Assembly: GCA_910588845.1 (NCBI GenBank)
Contig: CAJURU010000013.1
Location: 1-64,000 of the forward strand
Origin: an uncultured Lachnospiraceae bacterium
Lineage (GTDB): Bacteria > Bacillota > Clostridia > Lachnospirales > Lachnospiraceae
DNA: 64,000 nucleotides
Reading direction: 5' to 3'
The notes below the pieces were generated by a model. The model worked only from the letters and a program-made list of their open reading frames with translations, was not told where the DNA came from and searched no databases. The translations under genes were made by a program, and so were the position numbers. How positions within the stretch are numbered: position 1 is the first letter of the stretch; every line of letters begins with the position of its first letter. This document shows positions 44,048 through 52,189 of this stretch, piece after piece.

Positions 44048-44073
44048 CACAATCTTCCTTTCTGCTCTTGTTG

Positions 44074-44100
44074 TTAGCACTCAGCTTTCAAGAGTGCTAA
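44074..44100 (-). promoter_or_regulatory. CIRCE operator
   Basis: A perfect inverted repeat TTAGCACTC (44074-44082), 9-nt spacer, GAGTGCTAA (44092-44100), the HrcA-binding consensus. It lies between the hrcA promoter and start codon, where bound HrcA would block the promoter. It is the only CIRCE in the window. Confidence 0.97.
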
Positions 44101-44112
44101 CATCTATGTATT

Positions 44113-44141
44113 AAGATAGCACTATCAAAATTCATTGTCAA
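44113..44141 (-). promoter_or_regulatory. hrcA operon promoter
   Basis: A perfect TTGACA (44141-44136), 17-bp spacer, TATCTT (44118-44113). Transcription would start near 44106, just before CIRCE. Confidence 0.75.
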
Positions 44142-44202
44142 TAGGATTTTTAGAATTTATACTTTGTTTATAAATTCAGAGTAACAGTTCAGCCAGACGA
44201 AC

Positions 44203-44242
44203 AAATCGGAAAAAAATGTGCTCGCACAAATTTTTTCCGATT
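44203..44242. terminator. A/T-rich hairpin upstream of the hrcA promoter
   Basis: 12-nt arms (AATCGGAAAAAA and its complement) plus a TGTG/CACA extension close on a CTCG loop. The arms contain long A and T runs, so it can act as an intrinsic terminator in either direction, here probably for asnB transcripts. GAGTAACAGTTCAGCC precedes it. Confidence 0.5.
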
Positions 44243-44261
44243 ATTTATTACAAGCTATGAT

Positions 44262-44389
44262 ACGTTCAAAAGGTTTACATTGCGAAACAATGCCAGACAT
44301 GCACAAAAATTATCTTGGGAAGCTAGCTTCCCAGGGTGATTTTTGTGCATTCTGTCTTTGCCGCGTTAGCGGCAAGACCTTTTGAACGA
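44262..44389. repeat. 128-bp nested inverted-repeat element
   Basis: The terminal arms CGTTCAAAAGGT (near 44263) and ACCTTTTGAACG (ending 44389) are exact complements. Inside are TGCACAAAAAT/ATTTTTGTGCA (44300-44310 and 44339-44349), a central 18-bp palindrome TGGGAAGCTAGCTTCCCA and a small TTGCCGC/GCGGCAA hairpin. No coding frame is present. It resembles a MITE or a structured RNA. The remaining intergenic DNA (44101-44508) holds the hrcA promoter and the hairpin above; 44390-44508 shows nothing recognisable. Confidence 0.55.
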
Positions 44390-44508
44390 GTAAATTTATT
44401 AGTGCGACAGCCTCGTATGACGGCTCTGCCGGCATGTCTGTGGCTTGGGGTTCTGAATTTATTCCTCCACCTTATTATAAATTATCGTATTGCTTCTCTT
44501 CTATTATA

Positions 44509-46368
44509 TTAATAACCACGAACTTTTATTTCATACCGTTCCATCCAGGCATTAATCTGTATCAGGTATGCAAGCATCTGCGGACCTGCCATGAGCTGCC
44601 CATACCAGGGTTTGCCATAATCGGAAGGCCGCGCCAGAAACGCCTCCACCTTATCTTTATTTAAAAATTGCAATACCGGTGCGCTGCCGTCTATCAACAA
44701 TTGCCGCATTCTGCCCTTCAAAAGATTCTCATAACGCGGATCGTATGTCTTAGGATAAGGAGATTTTTTGCGAAACAGCACTTCATCCGGCAAAATCCCC
44801 CTGCCGGCCTGTCTGAGCAAGTTCTTTACCACGCCATCCTTCGCTTTCATTTCCCAAGGTACATTCCAGACGTATTGCACAATCCGCTTATCAGCAAAAG
44901 GCACTCTCGCCTCCAACCCGCTGTACATGCTGGTGCGGTCCATGCGGTTTAACAGCGTCTGCATAAACCATCTGAGATTCAGCCAGGAAATCTCCCGCCG
45001 TCTCGCCTCTTTGGGACTGTCTTCTGCGCATTTTGGCGTCTCTGCTATGGACTTCTGATAGCACTCCTTCACATACTCATCCATGCGCAAAAATTCCAGA
45101 AATTCATCTGCAAGCAGCTCCTTTCTGGGAAAGAGATCCATCGTCCAAGGAAACGTATCTGCCTGAAAACATTCCTCTTTGTGAAACCAGGGATAACCGC
45201 CAAAAATCTCATCGGCGCACTCTCCGGTCAGCGTTACCTTATGGCTCTTGCTCACCTGGGAACAGAAATACAACATGGAAGAATCCACATCCGCCATCGC
45301 CGGTAAATCATGCGCCTTTACCGAATCAAATAACATTTCTATCTGATGTTCATTGTCACACTCCAGAAAATGATGCTCGGAACCAATATATGCCGCCATT
45401 TTCTCTACATACGGCCGGTCTTGAGAAGGTTGGAATGCATTGGCCTTGAAATTTTTCTGATTGTCTACAAAATCAAAAGAAAATGTCGTGAGCCTTCTGC
45501 CCTGCTTTTTCAGTTCCGCAGCGCACACCGCGGACACAAGGCTGCTATCCACACCGCCGGATAAAAATGTACAGATAGGCACATCCGATACCATTTGCCG
45601 CCGTATGGAATCCTGCACCAGTTCAGAGACGGTCTCAACGGTCCGTTTGTAACTGTCCGTGTGCGGGCAGCTTTCCAGCTTCCAATAAACTTTGCGCTGT
45701 AATGCCCGTTTCTTTCCATAAGTAATATATTCTCCCGGGCAAACCTCTTTCATCCCTCTGAAGACACCGCATCCAGCGCTTCTTGCCGGTCCCACGCCAA
45801 AAACCTCATTCAAACCTTCCCGGTCAAGTTCTGCCGTTACCGCCGGATGTGCAAGAATTCCTTTCGGCTCCGAGGCAAAAATCAACTCATCATCTTTCTT
45901 CATATAAAATAGAGGCTTCACACCCAGCGGGTCGCGGAAAAGATACAACATGTCTTCTCTCTCATCCAATATGGCAAAGGCAAAAATACCGTTCAATTTG
46001 CAGGCTATCCCTACCCCATACTCCATAAATCCCAACAAAATTACTTCCGTGTCACAGGAGGTCTCAAAACACCATCCTCTCTCTTTTAATTCTCCGCGTA
46101 ATTCTTTTGCATTATACAATTCTCCATTATACGCAATGGCGCAGACGCGTTCCCCCTGCCTGCGCACCATAGGCTGATGCCCGCCAGATAAGTCGATAAT
46201 GGAAAGACGGCTGTGCGACAACCCGCACTGCCCGCTTAAATAAACGCCCGCATCGTCCGGTCCCCTGCGGTTCAATTTTTCGTGCATAGCAACAAGGATG
46301 GAGCGGTAATACGTCCCATCCTTTTCGTAATCCTTTTCTCTATGATAAAACCCTGCTATTCCGCACAT
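44509..46368 (-). CDS. asnB: Asparagine synthase (glutamine-hydrolysing)
   Basis: Makes asparagine from aspartate, ATP and glutamine. It has 619 aa: a class II glutamine amidotransferase domain with the nucleophile Cys2 (MCGIAGF), RRGPDD and YNGELYN, then the synthetase domain with the PP-loop FLSGGVDSSLVSA and the LTGECADEIFGGYPWF signature. GAGCAG/AAAGGAG precedes the ATG. Some homologues modify glycans or peptides, but length and residues fit true AsnB. It stands alone between the Hpt gene and hrcA. A TATAAT lies upstream but no clear -35 box was found. Confidence 0.94.
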   Translation of the reverse strand: MCGIAGFYHREKDYEKDGTYYRSILVAMHEKLNRRGPDDAGVYLSGQCGLSHSRLSIIDLSGGHQPMVRRQGERVCAIAYNGELYNAKELRGELKERGWCFETSCDTEVILLGFMEYGVGIACKLNGIFAFAILDEREDMLYLFRDPLGVKPLFYMKKDDELIFASEPKGILAHPAVTAELDREGLNEVFGVGPARSAGCGVFRGMKEVCPGEYITYGKKRALQRKVYWKLESCPHTDSYKRTVETVSELVQDSIRRQMVSDVPICTFLSGGVDSSLVSAVCAAELKKQGRRLTTFSFDFVDNQKNFKANAFQPSQDRPYVEKMAAYIGSEHHFLECDNEHQIEMLFDSVKAHDLPAMADVDSSMLYFCSQVSKSHKVTLTGECADEIFGGYPWFHKEECFQADTFPWTMDLFPRKELLADEFLEFLRMDEYVKECYQKSIAETPKCAEDSPKEARRREISWLNLRWFMQTLLNRMDRTSMYSGLEARVPFADKRIVQYVWNVPWEMKAKDGVVKNLLRQAGRGILPDEVLFRKKSPYPKTYDPRYENLLKGRMRQLLIDGSAPVLQFLNKDKVEAFLARPSDYGKPWYGQLMAGPQMLAYLIQINAWMERYEIKVRGY

Positions 46369-46453
46369 ACTATCTGCTCCTTTTTGGCATTTATTCCATT
46401 ATATCGTGATAAAGCAGAAAATATGTGGATTCTCTGGAAACTTCCTAATTTAA

Positions 46454-46483
46454 ACTTATTGATACTTATTGATACTTATTGAT
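46454..46483 (-). repeat. 10-bp tandem repeat over the Hpt stop codon
   Basis: Three consecutive copies of ATCAATAAGT on the minus strand. The stop codon of the Hpt gene lies within the second copy. The unit length is not a multiple of three, so copy-number change would alter the last residues. Confidence 0.8.
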
Positions 46484-46810
46484 TACTTCCAGAATCTTTG
46501 CCTGCACCGGAAGGATATCTACAATGATTTTCCTTGCCTCCTCTGGATTCCCCTGACGCAGCAAATCTACAATGTCCGTATATGCCTTGTACAGCGGTGT
46601 CAGGGACAAATTGCCCGTAGCTCCCTTGATAGCGTGCGCGCTCTCAATCACTCCCTGGTAATCATTAGCGTCAAATTCTGGGTCTACCGTTGTCTCTTCC
46701 AACATAGATTGAATGCGCCCCAGCATCTTCTTATAAAATGCTTCGTTGCCCCCCAGACGTTTTAATGCCTCATCAACATCCACACCTAAACTTTTTAATT
46801 CTTCTAACAT
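46466..46810 (-). CDS. Orphan histidine phosphotransfer (Hpt) domain protein
   Basis: A 114-aa single-domain Hpt protein, a relay that passes phosphate between response-regulator receiver domains. The phosphoacceptor is His59 in SAHAIKGATGNLSL, the canonical Hpt motif, followed by the usual helical bundle. There is no kinase or receiver gene nearby, so the partners are elsewhere. It overlaps a 10-bp tandem repeat at its 3' end. Located downstream of the PAP2-type gene with about 40 nt between, possibly co-transcribed. Confidence 0.85.
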   Translation of the reverse strand: MLEELKSLGVDVDEALKRLGGNEAFYKKMLGRIQSMLEETTVDPEFDANDYQGVIESAHAIKGATGNLSLTPLYKAYTDIVDLLRQGNPEEARKIIVDILPVQAKILEVINKYQ

Positions 46811-46851
46811 TATAACCTTTTCCTTTCATTTATATATTTTGAGTTTCAAAC

Positions 46852-47544
46852 TCAAATTTCTCTGTATCTTGTCTTCTCACGGTAGTGTCCCTCATATGCA
46901 TCCCGCCTGCCAAACTGCCACTCTCTCGCATACACAAGCGTATACATGATAAGCGCCATCACACATCCGGTAACCACGTCAAATACGGAATGCTGTTTCA
47001 AAAACATTGTAGAAGCAATTATCGTGCACATCAAAACAAAAGATATCCTTCTAACCCATTTCTTCTCTTTCAGCTTATCGCTGTGCATAACTGCCAGATG
47101 TACGCCGAGGGAATTATACACATGAATACTTGGAAACAGATTGGTAGGCGTATCAATCATATACAGCCCTTTGACCATTGTAATAAAAATATTATCCCTC
47201 TCAAACACGCGCGGCCTCAGATAATGCCCATTCGGATATACCGTTGATATGACAAGGAATACGGTCATGCCTACAAATAAAAACGTACAGATTTTATAAA
47301 AATCCTGCACATCCTTAAAAAAGAACCATGCAATCGCAAACGCTACATATCCGAACCATAGCAGATACGGGACGATAAAGATTTCAATAAAAGGAATATA
47401 GTCATCCACTGCCATATGTACGATGTGGAAACGCCTAGTCACCGTACGTTCTACATAAACAAACCATATCTGATAGATAACCAGATATAATAAAATCCAG
47501 CCGTGCCGGTAACGATAAAGAAGCTCTTTCACTTTGTCTCTCAT
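46852..47544 (-). CDS. PAP2-superfamily integral membrane protein
   Basis: A 230-aa polytopic membrane protein with about six hydrophobic segments. It carries the PAP2-type motifs LFPSIHVYNSLGVH and FLKQHSVFDVVTG, the arrangement seen in the PAP2_3/inositolphosphotransferase-like group, in which His residues form a phosphoenzyme. It probably acts on lipid phosphates or transfers a phospho head group at the membrane; substrate unknown. The ATG at 47544 has AAAGGTGG upstream. A 19-nt near-perfect palindrome (46838-46856) spans its stop codon. It has its own promoter. Confidence 0.8.
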   Translation of the reverse strand: MRDKVKELLYRYRHGWILLYLVIYQIWFVYVERTVTRRFHIVHMAVDDYIPFIEIFIVPYLLWFGYVAFAIAWFFFKDVQDFYKICTFLFVGMTVFLVISTVYPNGHYLRPRVFERDNIFITMVKGLYMIDTPTNLFPSIHVYNSLGVHLAVMHSDKLKEKKWVRRISFVLMCTIIASTMFLKQHSVFDVVTGCVMALIMYTLVYAREWQFGRRDAYEGHYREKTRYREI

Positions 47545-47644
47545 GCTAACCACCTTTTTACTCTGATAGCCGTATCTAGCGCTTGACCCTAAATCTCTAC
47601 ACTAAATACAGTCTTTTACATTATTCTGCACATTATCAAATTGC

Positions 47645-47673
47645 ATTATAGCACAAGACTTCCTGAGAGACAA
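47645..47673 (-). promoter_or_regulatory. Promoter of the PAP2-type gene
   Basis: TTGTCT (47673-47668), 17-bp spacer, TATAAT (47650-47645). It starts only 12 bp after the stop of the methylase remnant and leaves a leader of about 95 nt. Confidence 0.65.
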
Positions 47674-47684
47674 TGAAAATTATT

Positions 47685-48090
47685 CTACTTTAAGATTTTT
47701 TTAAGAACTTCGCCACGCATAATAGCGGTTACGCTATCGCCAACCAGATCCATCCTCTTGGGTGGTTCGCTATATTTCTCCAGAAACATAATTACGGTAT
47801 TATTGTCTGTGGCGCTAAATGTTTTGCTTCCTAATTGGACAATCGATCTAATATAAAAATTCCAAAAATATTATTTCCTTCACCGGCGCCATTCATAAAC
47901 AATGAAATTTTAGAAACACGAGTAAGCCGGTAGTCTTTCTCAATACCATAAATCAAATTCCTAACCCACGAATTATCCTCTTTGGCGTCAATAATAGCGT
48001 TAATTGCTTCTATATCCTCAGTAAGAAAATGACCCGCCCCACAAGCGGACGGATAAACAATTCTGTATTTTTCAAAGAGCTGAACTTCTC
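47685..48090 (-). pseudogene. Remnant of a type I restriction-modification DNA methylase (HsdM-like)
   Basis: Two frames together read as an N6-adenine methylase. Frame one (about 48090-47865) contains YPSACGAGHFLTEDIE, like motif I (DPACGSGHFL), then GIEKDYRLTRVSKISLFM. Frame two (about 47865-47685) contains SIVQLGSKTFSATDNN and FLEKYSEPPKRMDLVGD, then ends in a stop. The junction near 47861-47867 drops an expected stretch of roughly 80-90 residues, including the catalytic NPPY motif, and shifts frame. The N-terminal half is missing. No hsdS or hsdR is present. It cannot be functional. Confidence 0.75.
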
Positions 48091-48246
48091 TTAATTATTT
48101 CAGAGAATATTAATTTCTTTTGTTTAAAATCAACGCATAGCGCACACGAATATTGGGGGAATTCCTTTATATATATGTTTGCTTTGCACAAAATCCAAAG
48201 CTTGCAATACACTTTTAAAGTTCTTTATTATAAACCAGGCTATTTT
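48091..48246 (-). other. Decayed coding material between two pseudogenes
   Basis: One minus-strand frame here reads FKSVLQALDFVQSKHIYKG before a stop, with another open frame overlapping it. It looks like coding DNA in decay, but I cannot assign a family. It may be the front of the methylase remnant or an unrelated gene. Confidence 0.3.
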
Positions 48247-48632
48247 TCAGGCAGAATGGCACAATAGATGCAATCTTCCATTTGCATCTTCAATTCTAAG
48301 ATTCCTTACATTACTTTCATCATCCGGTATTGTGACATTGAACCTATGGTTTTTATCATCAATTTCGTAAATCAGGTTTTGGAACATTGTCGCGCTTAAA
48401 ATTAATTGAAAAGGGACATCTTGCAAATCTTTACAGGCTATAATATGTGTATTTTGAAAAATAAGGTCACCAATCACAATCTTTTGCACTTCATACAAAT
48501 TTCCTTTCGTACTTCCACCAAATCCACTGAAAAAAACATTGTGTCCAGCAATGCCCTGAAATTATTCCAACTTTCTAATTTCACAACTGGGCGCAGGCTG
48601 TTTTTCACTAATGATAAAGTAAATTGTTTCAT
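48247..48632 (-). pseudogene. Retropepsin-like protein gene with internal deletion
   Basis: A first frame from the ATG at 48632 reads MKQFTLSLVKNSLRPVVKLE...FRALLDT. The active-site DTG is cut after DT, then the frame shifts near 48540 and continues as FFSGFGGSTKGNLYEVQK, then LILSATMFQNLIYEIDDKN, ending at the stop at 48247. The order, and the phrase 'ILgATmfqnliYeID', match retropepsin-like (aspartic protease fold) domains of Clostridia. The missing segment would hold the rest of the active site. The family call is from memory and moderately certain; the broken structure is clear. Confidence 0.5.
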
Positions 48633-48739
48633 CCGAAATACCCCACTGCCCCCATCTGGAAAACATGATCCGGCGTTGTATACATACATCCATACTGCCC
48701 AAACAGGGGCACACAGTGCATCCATAAAATCCAAAAAGC

Positions 48740-48779
48740 AAAAAAGACAGTCGATGAAGCTGCCTGCGACCGTCTTTTT
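48740..48779. terminator. Bidirectional terminator downstream of prfA
   Basis: AAAAAGACGGTCG and CGACTGTCTTTTTT (minus strand) pair with one G-U wobble and a 13-nt loop, with A/T runs on both sides. It lies about 60 nt after the prfA stop and isolates the accessory island. Confidence 0.75.
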
Positions 48780-48840
48780 GACATATTTATTCCGTTCTCA
48801 ACAATATCAAATTCTCCTATCCCTCGCAAAATCATGGCTC

Positions 48841-49917
48841 TTAGGCACTTTCCCCCATATTTGCCAGCTTGGCCGCCTGATCGGCTGCAATACAGGCATC
48901 CACAATCTCTTGTATCTCGCCGTTCATTACTTTATCTAACTTATACAAAGTCAGGTTAATCCGATGGTCCGTGACGCGTCCCTGCGGGAAATTATAAGTA
49001 CGGATTTTCTCCGAACGATCCCCTGTGCCAATTTGGCTCCTCCTGGCCTCCGCCTCCGCGTCATGCTGCTTCTGACATTCGATGTCATAAAGTTTTGCAC
49101 GCAGCAGTGCAAATGCTTTCTCCTTATTCTGTAACTGAGACTTTTCGGTCTGACTGTAAATGACGATTCCAGTAGGATGATGTGTCAAGCGCACTGCTGA
49201 ATCTGTTGTGTTGACACACTGCCCGCCATTTCCAGAAGCACGCATAACGTCAATGCGGATGTCCTTTTCATCAATGACAACATCTACGTCCTCAGCTTCC
49301 GGCATAACCGCAACTGTAATCGTGGAAGTATGGATACGCCCGCCCGACTCAGTCTCCGGCACACGCTGCACCCGATGAACACCTGATTCATACTTCATCA
49401 CGGAATAAGCGCCCTGTCCGGTAATCATAAAAGTGACGTTCTTCATGCCGCCTATGCCAATCTCCTCACACTCCATAGTCTCCACTTTCCAGCGATGGGC
49501 CTCTGCAAAATGTACATACATACGATAAATTTCCGCTGCAAACAACGCTGCCTCATCCCCACCTGCTCCCGCACGGATTTCCACAATTACATTTTTATCA
49601 TCATTAGGGTCTTTGGGAAGCAGCAGAATCTTCAATTCCTTCTCTAACTCTTCCACTCTTCCCCTGGACTCATTTAGTTCCTCCTTGGCAAGCTCGCGCA
49701 TTTCCTCATCATTTTCCTCTTCAAGCATGGCAAGAGAATCCTCGATATTCTGCTTGGCCTGCTTATACTCTTTATAAGCCTCCACAATCGGTGCAAGATC
49801 GCTCTGTTCTTTCATCAGTTTACGGAAACGATTTGTATCGTTCGCCACATCTGGCTCACTGAGCTGATTCATAATTTCTTCAAAACGAAGAAGGATATCC
49901 TCTAACTTATCAAACAT
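48841..49917 (-). CDS. prfA: Peptide chain release factor 1
   Basis: Recognises UAA/UAG and triggers peptide release. It has 358 aa. The GGQ motif is in RASGNGGQCVNTTDSAVR, with Cys in place of the usual His after GGQ. The stop-recognition tripeptide is PET in RVPETESGGRIHTST, the RF1 PxT type. Last gene of rpmE-DUF1385-prmC-prfA, next to prmC, which methylates this GGQ glutamine. Confidence 0.97.
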   Translation of the reverse strand: MFDKLEDILLRFEEIMNQLSEPDVANDTNRFRKLMKEQSDLAPIVEAYKEYKQAKQNIEDSLAMLEEENDEEMRELAKEELNESRGRVEELEKELKILLLPKDPNDDKNVIVEIRAGAGGDEAALFAAEIYRMYVHFAEAHRWKVETMECEEIGIGGMKNVTFMITGQGAYSVMKYESGVHRVQRVPETESGGRIHTSTITVAVMPEAEDVDVVIDEKDIRIDVMRASGNGGQCVNTTDSAVRLTHHPTGIVIYSQTEKSQLQNKEKAFALLRAKLYDIECQKQHDAEAEARRSQIGTGDRSEKIRTYNFPQGRVTDHRINLTLYKLDKVMNGEIQEIVDACIAADQAAKLANMGESA

Positions 49918-49931
49918 ATGTCTCTTCCTTT

Positions 49932-50768
49932 CTATTTCACTGACGGCAGATTTCCACGAACAACCCGTGCATTGCCCGCAAGGTCTTTAATAACTTTCAC
50001 ATTACGGTAGCCATTCTCCTCCATGAGAAACGCCACCCTCCCCCCCTGGTCATGGCCGATTTCCAGGCACAAATAACCGTTAGATTTCAAAAACTGCCCG
50101 CTCTCTTTTACAATCTGCCGATAAAAATCCAGGCCGTCCTCTCCGCCATCCAACGCCTCTACCGGCTCAAAATTCTTTACTTCCGGCATCAACGACGCAA
50201 TTGCCTCTGTGGGGATATAAGGCGGATTGGCAATAATCATATCATACCTTCCTATAATATTCTGAAACAAATTACTGCGCACTAACTGTACATCTACCCG
50301 ATTATTCCTGGCATTCTCCTTGGCAATCAAAAGAGCTTGTTTCGAGATATCGCTTGCTGTCCCAAACAGCCTCTTTTGTCTCAGCAGACTAATTATCACA
50401 CAACCGGAACCTGTACATAAATCCAGCACCGACATGCCCGGCTCAAGCACCTTCAGCGCCTCCTCCACTAAAGTTTCCGTATCCTGACGGGGAATCAGTA
50501 CATGAGAATTAATCTTAAACTCTAACCCCATAAATTCCTGGCTTCCAGTAATATATTGCAACGGCACACGCTCTGCACGCTTTTTCAACAAAAGCTCATA
50601 CTCCAAAAATTTGCCGCTCTCCATTTCATCCTTACTGTTCATATAATACCAGCTTTTATCAATTTTACAGGCATATTCCATAAGATACCACGCATCCAAC
50701 TCACAATCCGCTACATCTGCATCTTGTAAAATTCCTTTTCCATATTCCAATGCGCTCTCAAATGTCAT
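49932..50768 (-). CDS. prmC: Release factor glutamine methyltransferase PrmC
   Basis: Methylates the GGQ glutamine of RF1 and RF2. It has 278 aa: an N-terminal helical domain, SAM motif VLDLCTGSGCVIISL and the catalytic NPPY (IIANPPYIPTEAI). The start is ATG at 50768, overlapping the end of DUF1385 by 11 nt; a GTG at 50777 is an alternative. It lies 14 nt before prfA. Confidence 0.96.
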   Translation of the reverse strand: MTFESALEYGKGILQDADVADCELDAWYLMEYACKIDKSWYYMNSKDEMESGKFLEYELLLKKRAERVPLQYITGSQEFMGLEFKINSHVLIPRQDTETLVEEALKVLEPGMSVLDLCTGSGCVIISLLRQKRLFGTASDISKQALLIAKENARNNRVDVQLVRSNLFQNIIGRYDMIIANPPYIPTEAIASLMPEVKNFEPVEALDGGEDGLDFYRQIVKESGQFLKSNGYLCLEIGHDQGGRVAFLMEENGYRNVKVIKDLAGNARVVRGNLPSVK

Positions 50769-51684
50769 ATCGCCCACTCTCCCTCACCGTCTTAACATAA
50801 CTTTTCCAGTCAAATACTGCCTCCACAGACGCAATCCCAACCTCAATCATCTCCTCATCCGGCTCCCTGGTCGTTAGTTTCTGCATCCATAAACCCGGCT
50901 TGCTGAGTAAATTGATAACTGCGTTATCACATCTTCCCGCCAAACGGATAAATTCATAAGAAACTCCTGCAATCAGCGGTATAATCGCAATCCTCAGTAA
51001 TATTCTTAGCAGTCTGGAATCGACTCGAATAAACATGGTCGCGATAATCGCAATGATTACCACAAAAAACAAAAAACTTGTTCCGCAGCGTTTATGTTCT
51101 CTGGAACTCTTTTTCACATTCTCCACAGTTAAATCAAGACCATGTTCAATACAGTTAATACACTTATGTTCCGCTCCATGATACATAAACACGCGCTTAA
51201 TATCCTCCATTCTGGAAATTAGCAGAATATAAGCAAAAAAGATGAGAAGCCGTAGAATTCCCTCAATGAGTATCACCAAGGTATCAGAATCAATATATTT
51301 CTGGAAAAACAAAGAGGCGTAAAACGGCAGCACCATAAAAATTGCCACGGCAAGAACCATAGACAATGCAATTGTAAAGCCCATTTCTGCCTTCTCTTTC
51401 TTCTCATTTCTTGGTTTTGCCTCCTTACCTTTGTCGTCCTCCTCAAAGAAAGAAGCGGAAAAAGTCAATGTCGACAGCCCTAATACCATGGATTCCACAA
51501 AACTTATGATTCCCCGCACTAAAACAAGATTCCTCAGCGTTTTATTCTTGCAGATTCCATGATAATTTCTTTTCTCTACGATAATTTCCTGATCTGGTTT
51601 ACGAACTGCCACAGCGTATGTGTCTTTGTATTTCATCATTACGCCTTCCATAACGGCCTGCCCGCCAATTCCTGAATAAGCCAA
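50758..51684 (-). CDS. DUF1385 family membrane protein
   Basis: A 308-aa integral membrane protein. It begins AYSGIGGQAVMEGVMMK, the family signature, and carries the conserved EHKCINCIEHG and ...FIRLAGRCDN... motifs plus four hydrophobic stretches. Function unknown. The likely start is TTG at 51684, with a strong extended Shine-Dalgarno (AAGGATGTGA) 8 nt upstream; a GTG at 51693 is too close to it. The arrangement rpmE-DUF1385-prmC-prfA is standard in Lachnospiraceae. Confidence 0.88.
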   Translation of the reverse strand: MAYSGIGGQAVMEGVMMKYKDTYAVAVRKPDQEIIVEKRNYHGICKNKTLRNLVLVRGIISFVESMVLGLSTLTFSASFFEEDDKGKEAKPRNEKKEKAEMGFTIALSMVLAVAIFMVLPFYASLFFQKYIDSDTLVILIEGILRLLIFFAYILLISRMEDIKRVFMYHGAEHKCINCIEHGLDLTVENVKKSSREHKRCGTSFLFFVVIIAIIATMFIRVDSRLLRILLRIAIIPLIAGVSYEFIRLAGRCDNAVINLLSKPGLWMQKLTTREPDEEMIEVGIASVEAVFDWKSYVKTVRESGRYDI

Positions 51685-51808
51685 TTCCCTCACATCCTTT
51701 CTCCATAGAATACAAAAGTAAAGCTGCAAACAACACTTCTTCCTGATACGAAAAGAGAGGATGTCCCAAATAAAAGACATCCTCTTTCGGTTCAAATGAA
51801 CTTAAACA

Positions 51809-52015
51809 TTACTGATTGTTCATGCCATACTTGCGGTTGAACTTATCAATACGTCCGCGAGCCTGAGCAGTCTTCTGCTGTCCCGTGTAGAACGGATGGC
51901 ACTTGGAACAAATTTCAACGTGGATATCTTCTTTGGTTGAACCTGTCACAAATGTATTTCCACAGTTGCATGTTACGGTTGCCTGATGATATGCCGGATG
52001 GATTCCTTCTCTCAT
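51809..52015 (-). CDS. rpmE: 50S ribosomal protein L31, zinc-binding form
   Basis: A 68-aa ribosomal protein of the C+ type. The zinc ligands are Cys16 and Cys18 (CNC) and Cys37 and Cys40 (CSKC). It starts MREGIHPAYHQATVTC. It has a strong promoter (52096-52124) and heads the rpmE-DUF1385-prmC-prfA transcript. The zinc-free paralogue, used under zinc limitation in some bacteria, is not in the window. Confidence 0.97.
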   Translation of the reverse strand: MREGIHPAYHQATVTCNCGNTFVTGSTKEDIHVEICSKCHPFYTGQQKTAQARGRIDKFNRKYGMNNQ

Positions 52016-52095
52016 GTTTTCACCTCTTCACTCTCTATTTTAAATCTAAAAACTGATTTTCCTGTCCTTGCTATTGCCTACGCAACAGCTTTATC

Positions 52096-52124
52096 ATTGT
52101 AGCATATATTTCCTGTATTTGCAA
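52096..52124 (-). promoter_or_regulatory. rpmE promoter
   Basis: TTGCAA (52124-52119), 17-bp spacer, TACAAT (52101-52096), about 80 nt before the rpmE ATG. It shows that rpmE is transcribed separately from rho. Confidence 0.75.
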
Positions 52125-52189
52125 GTTGTTTTCTCTAAAACTTTTCCAAGAATAATTTTACGCCACAAATTTTTCCTTTACAAGCTCTG

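Noticed and set aside
46838..46856. 19-nt palindrome over the stop of the PAP2-type gene
   Set aside because: Short A/T-rich palindrome with no U-run after it; too weak to call a terminator or operator.
48629..48835. 68-codon minus-strand frame upstream of the retropepsin remnant
   Set aside because: It spans the prfA terminator hairpin and has no domain; it is more likely random.
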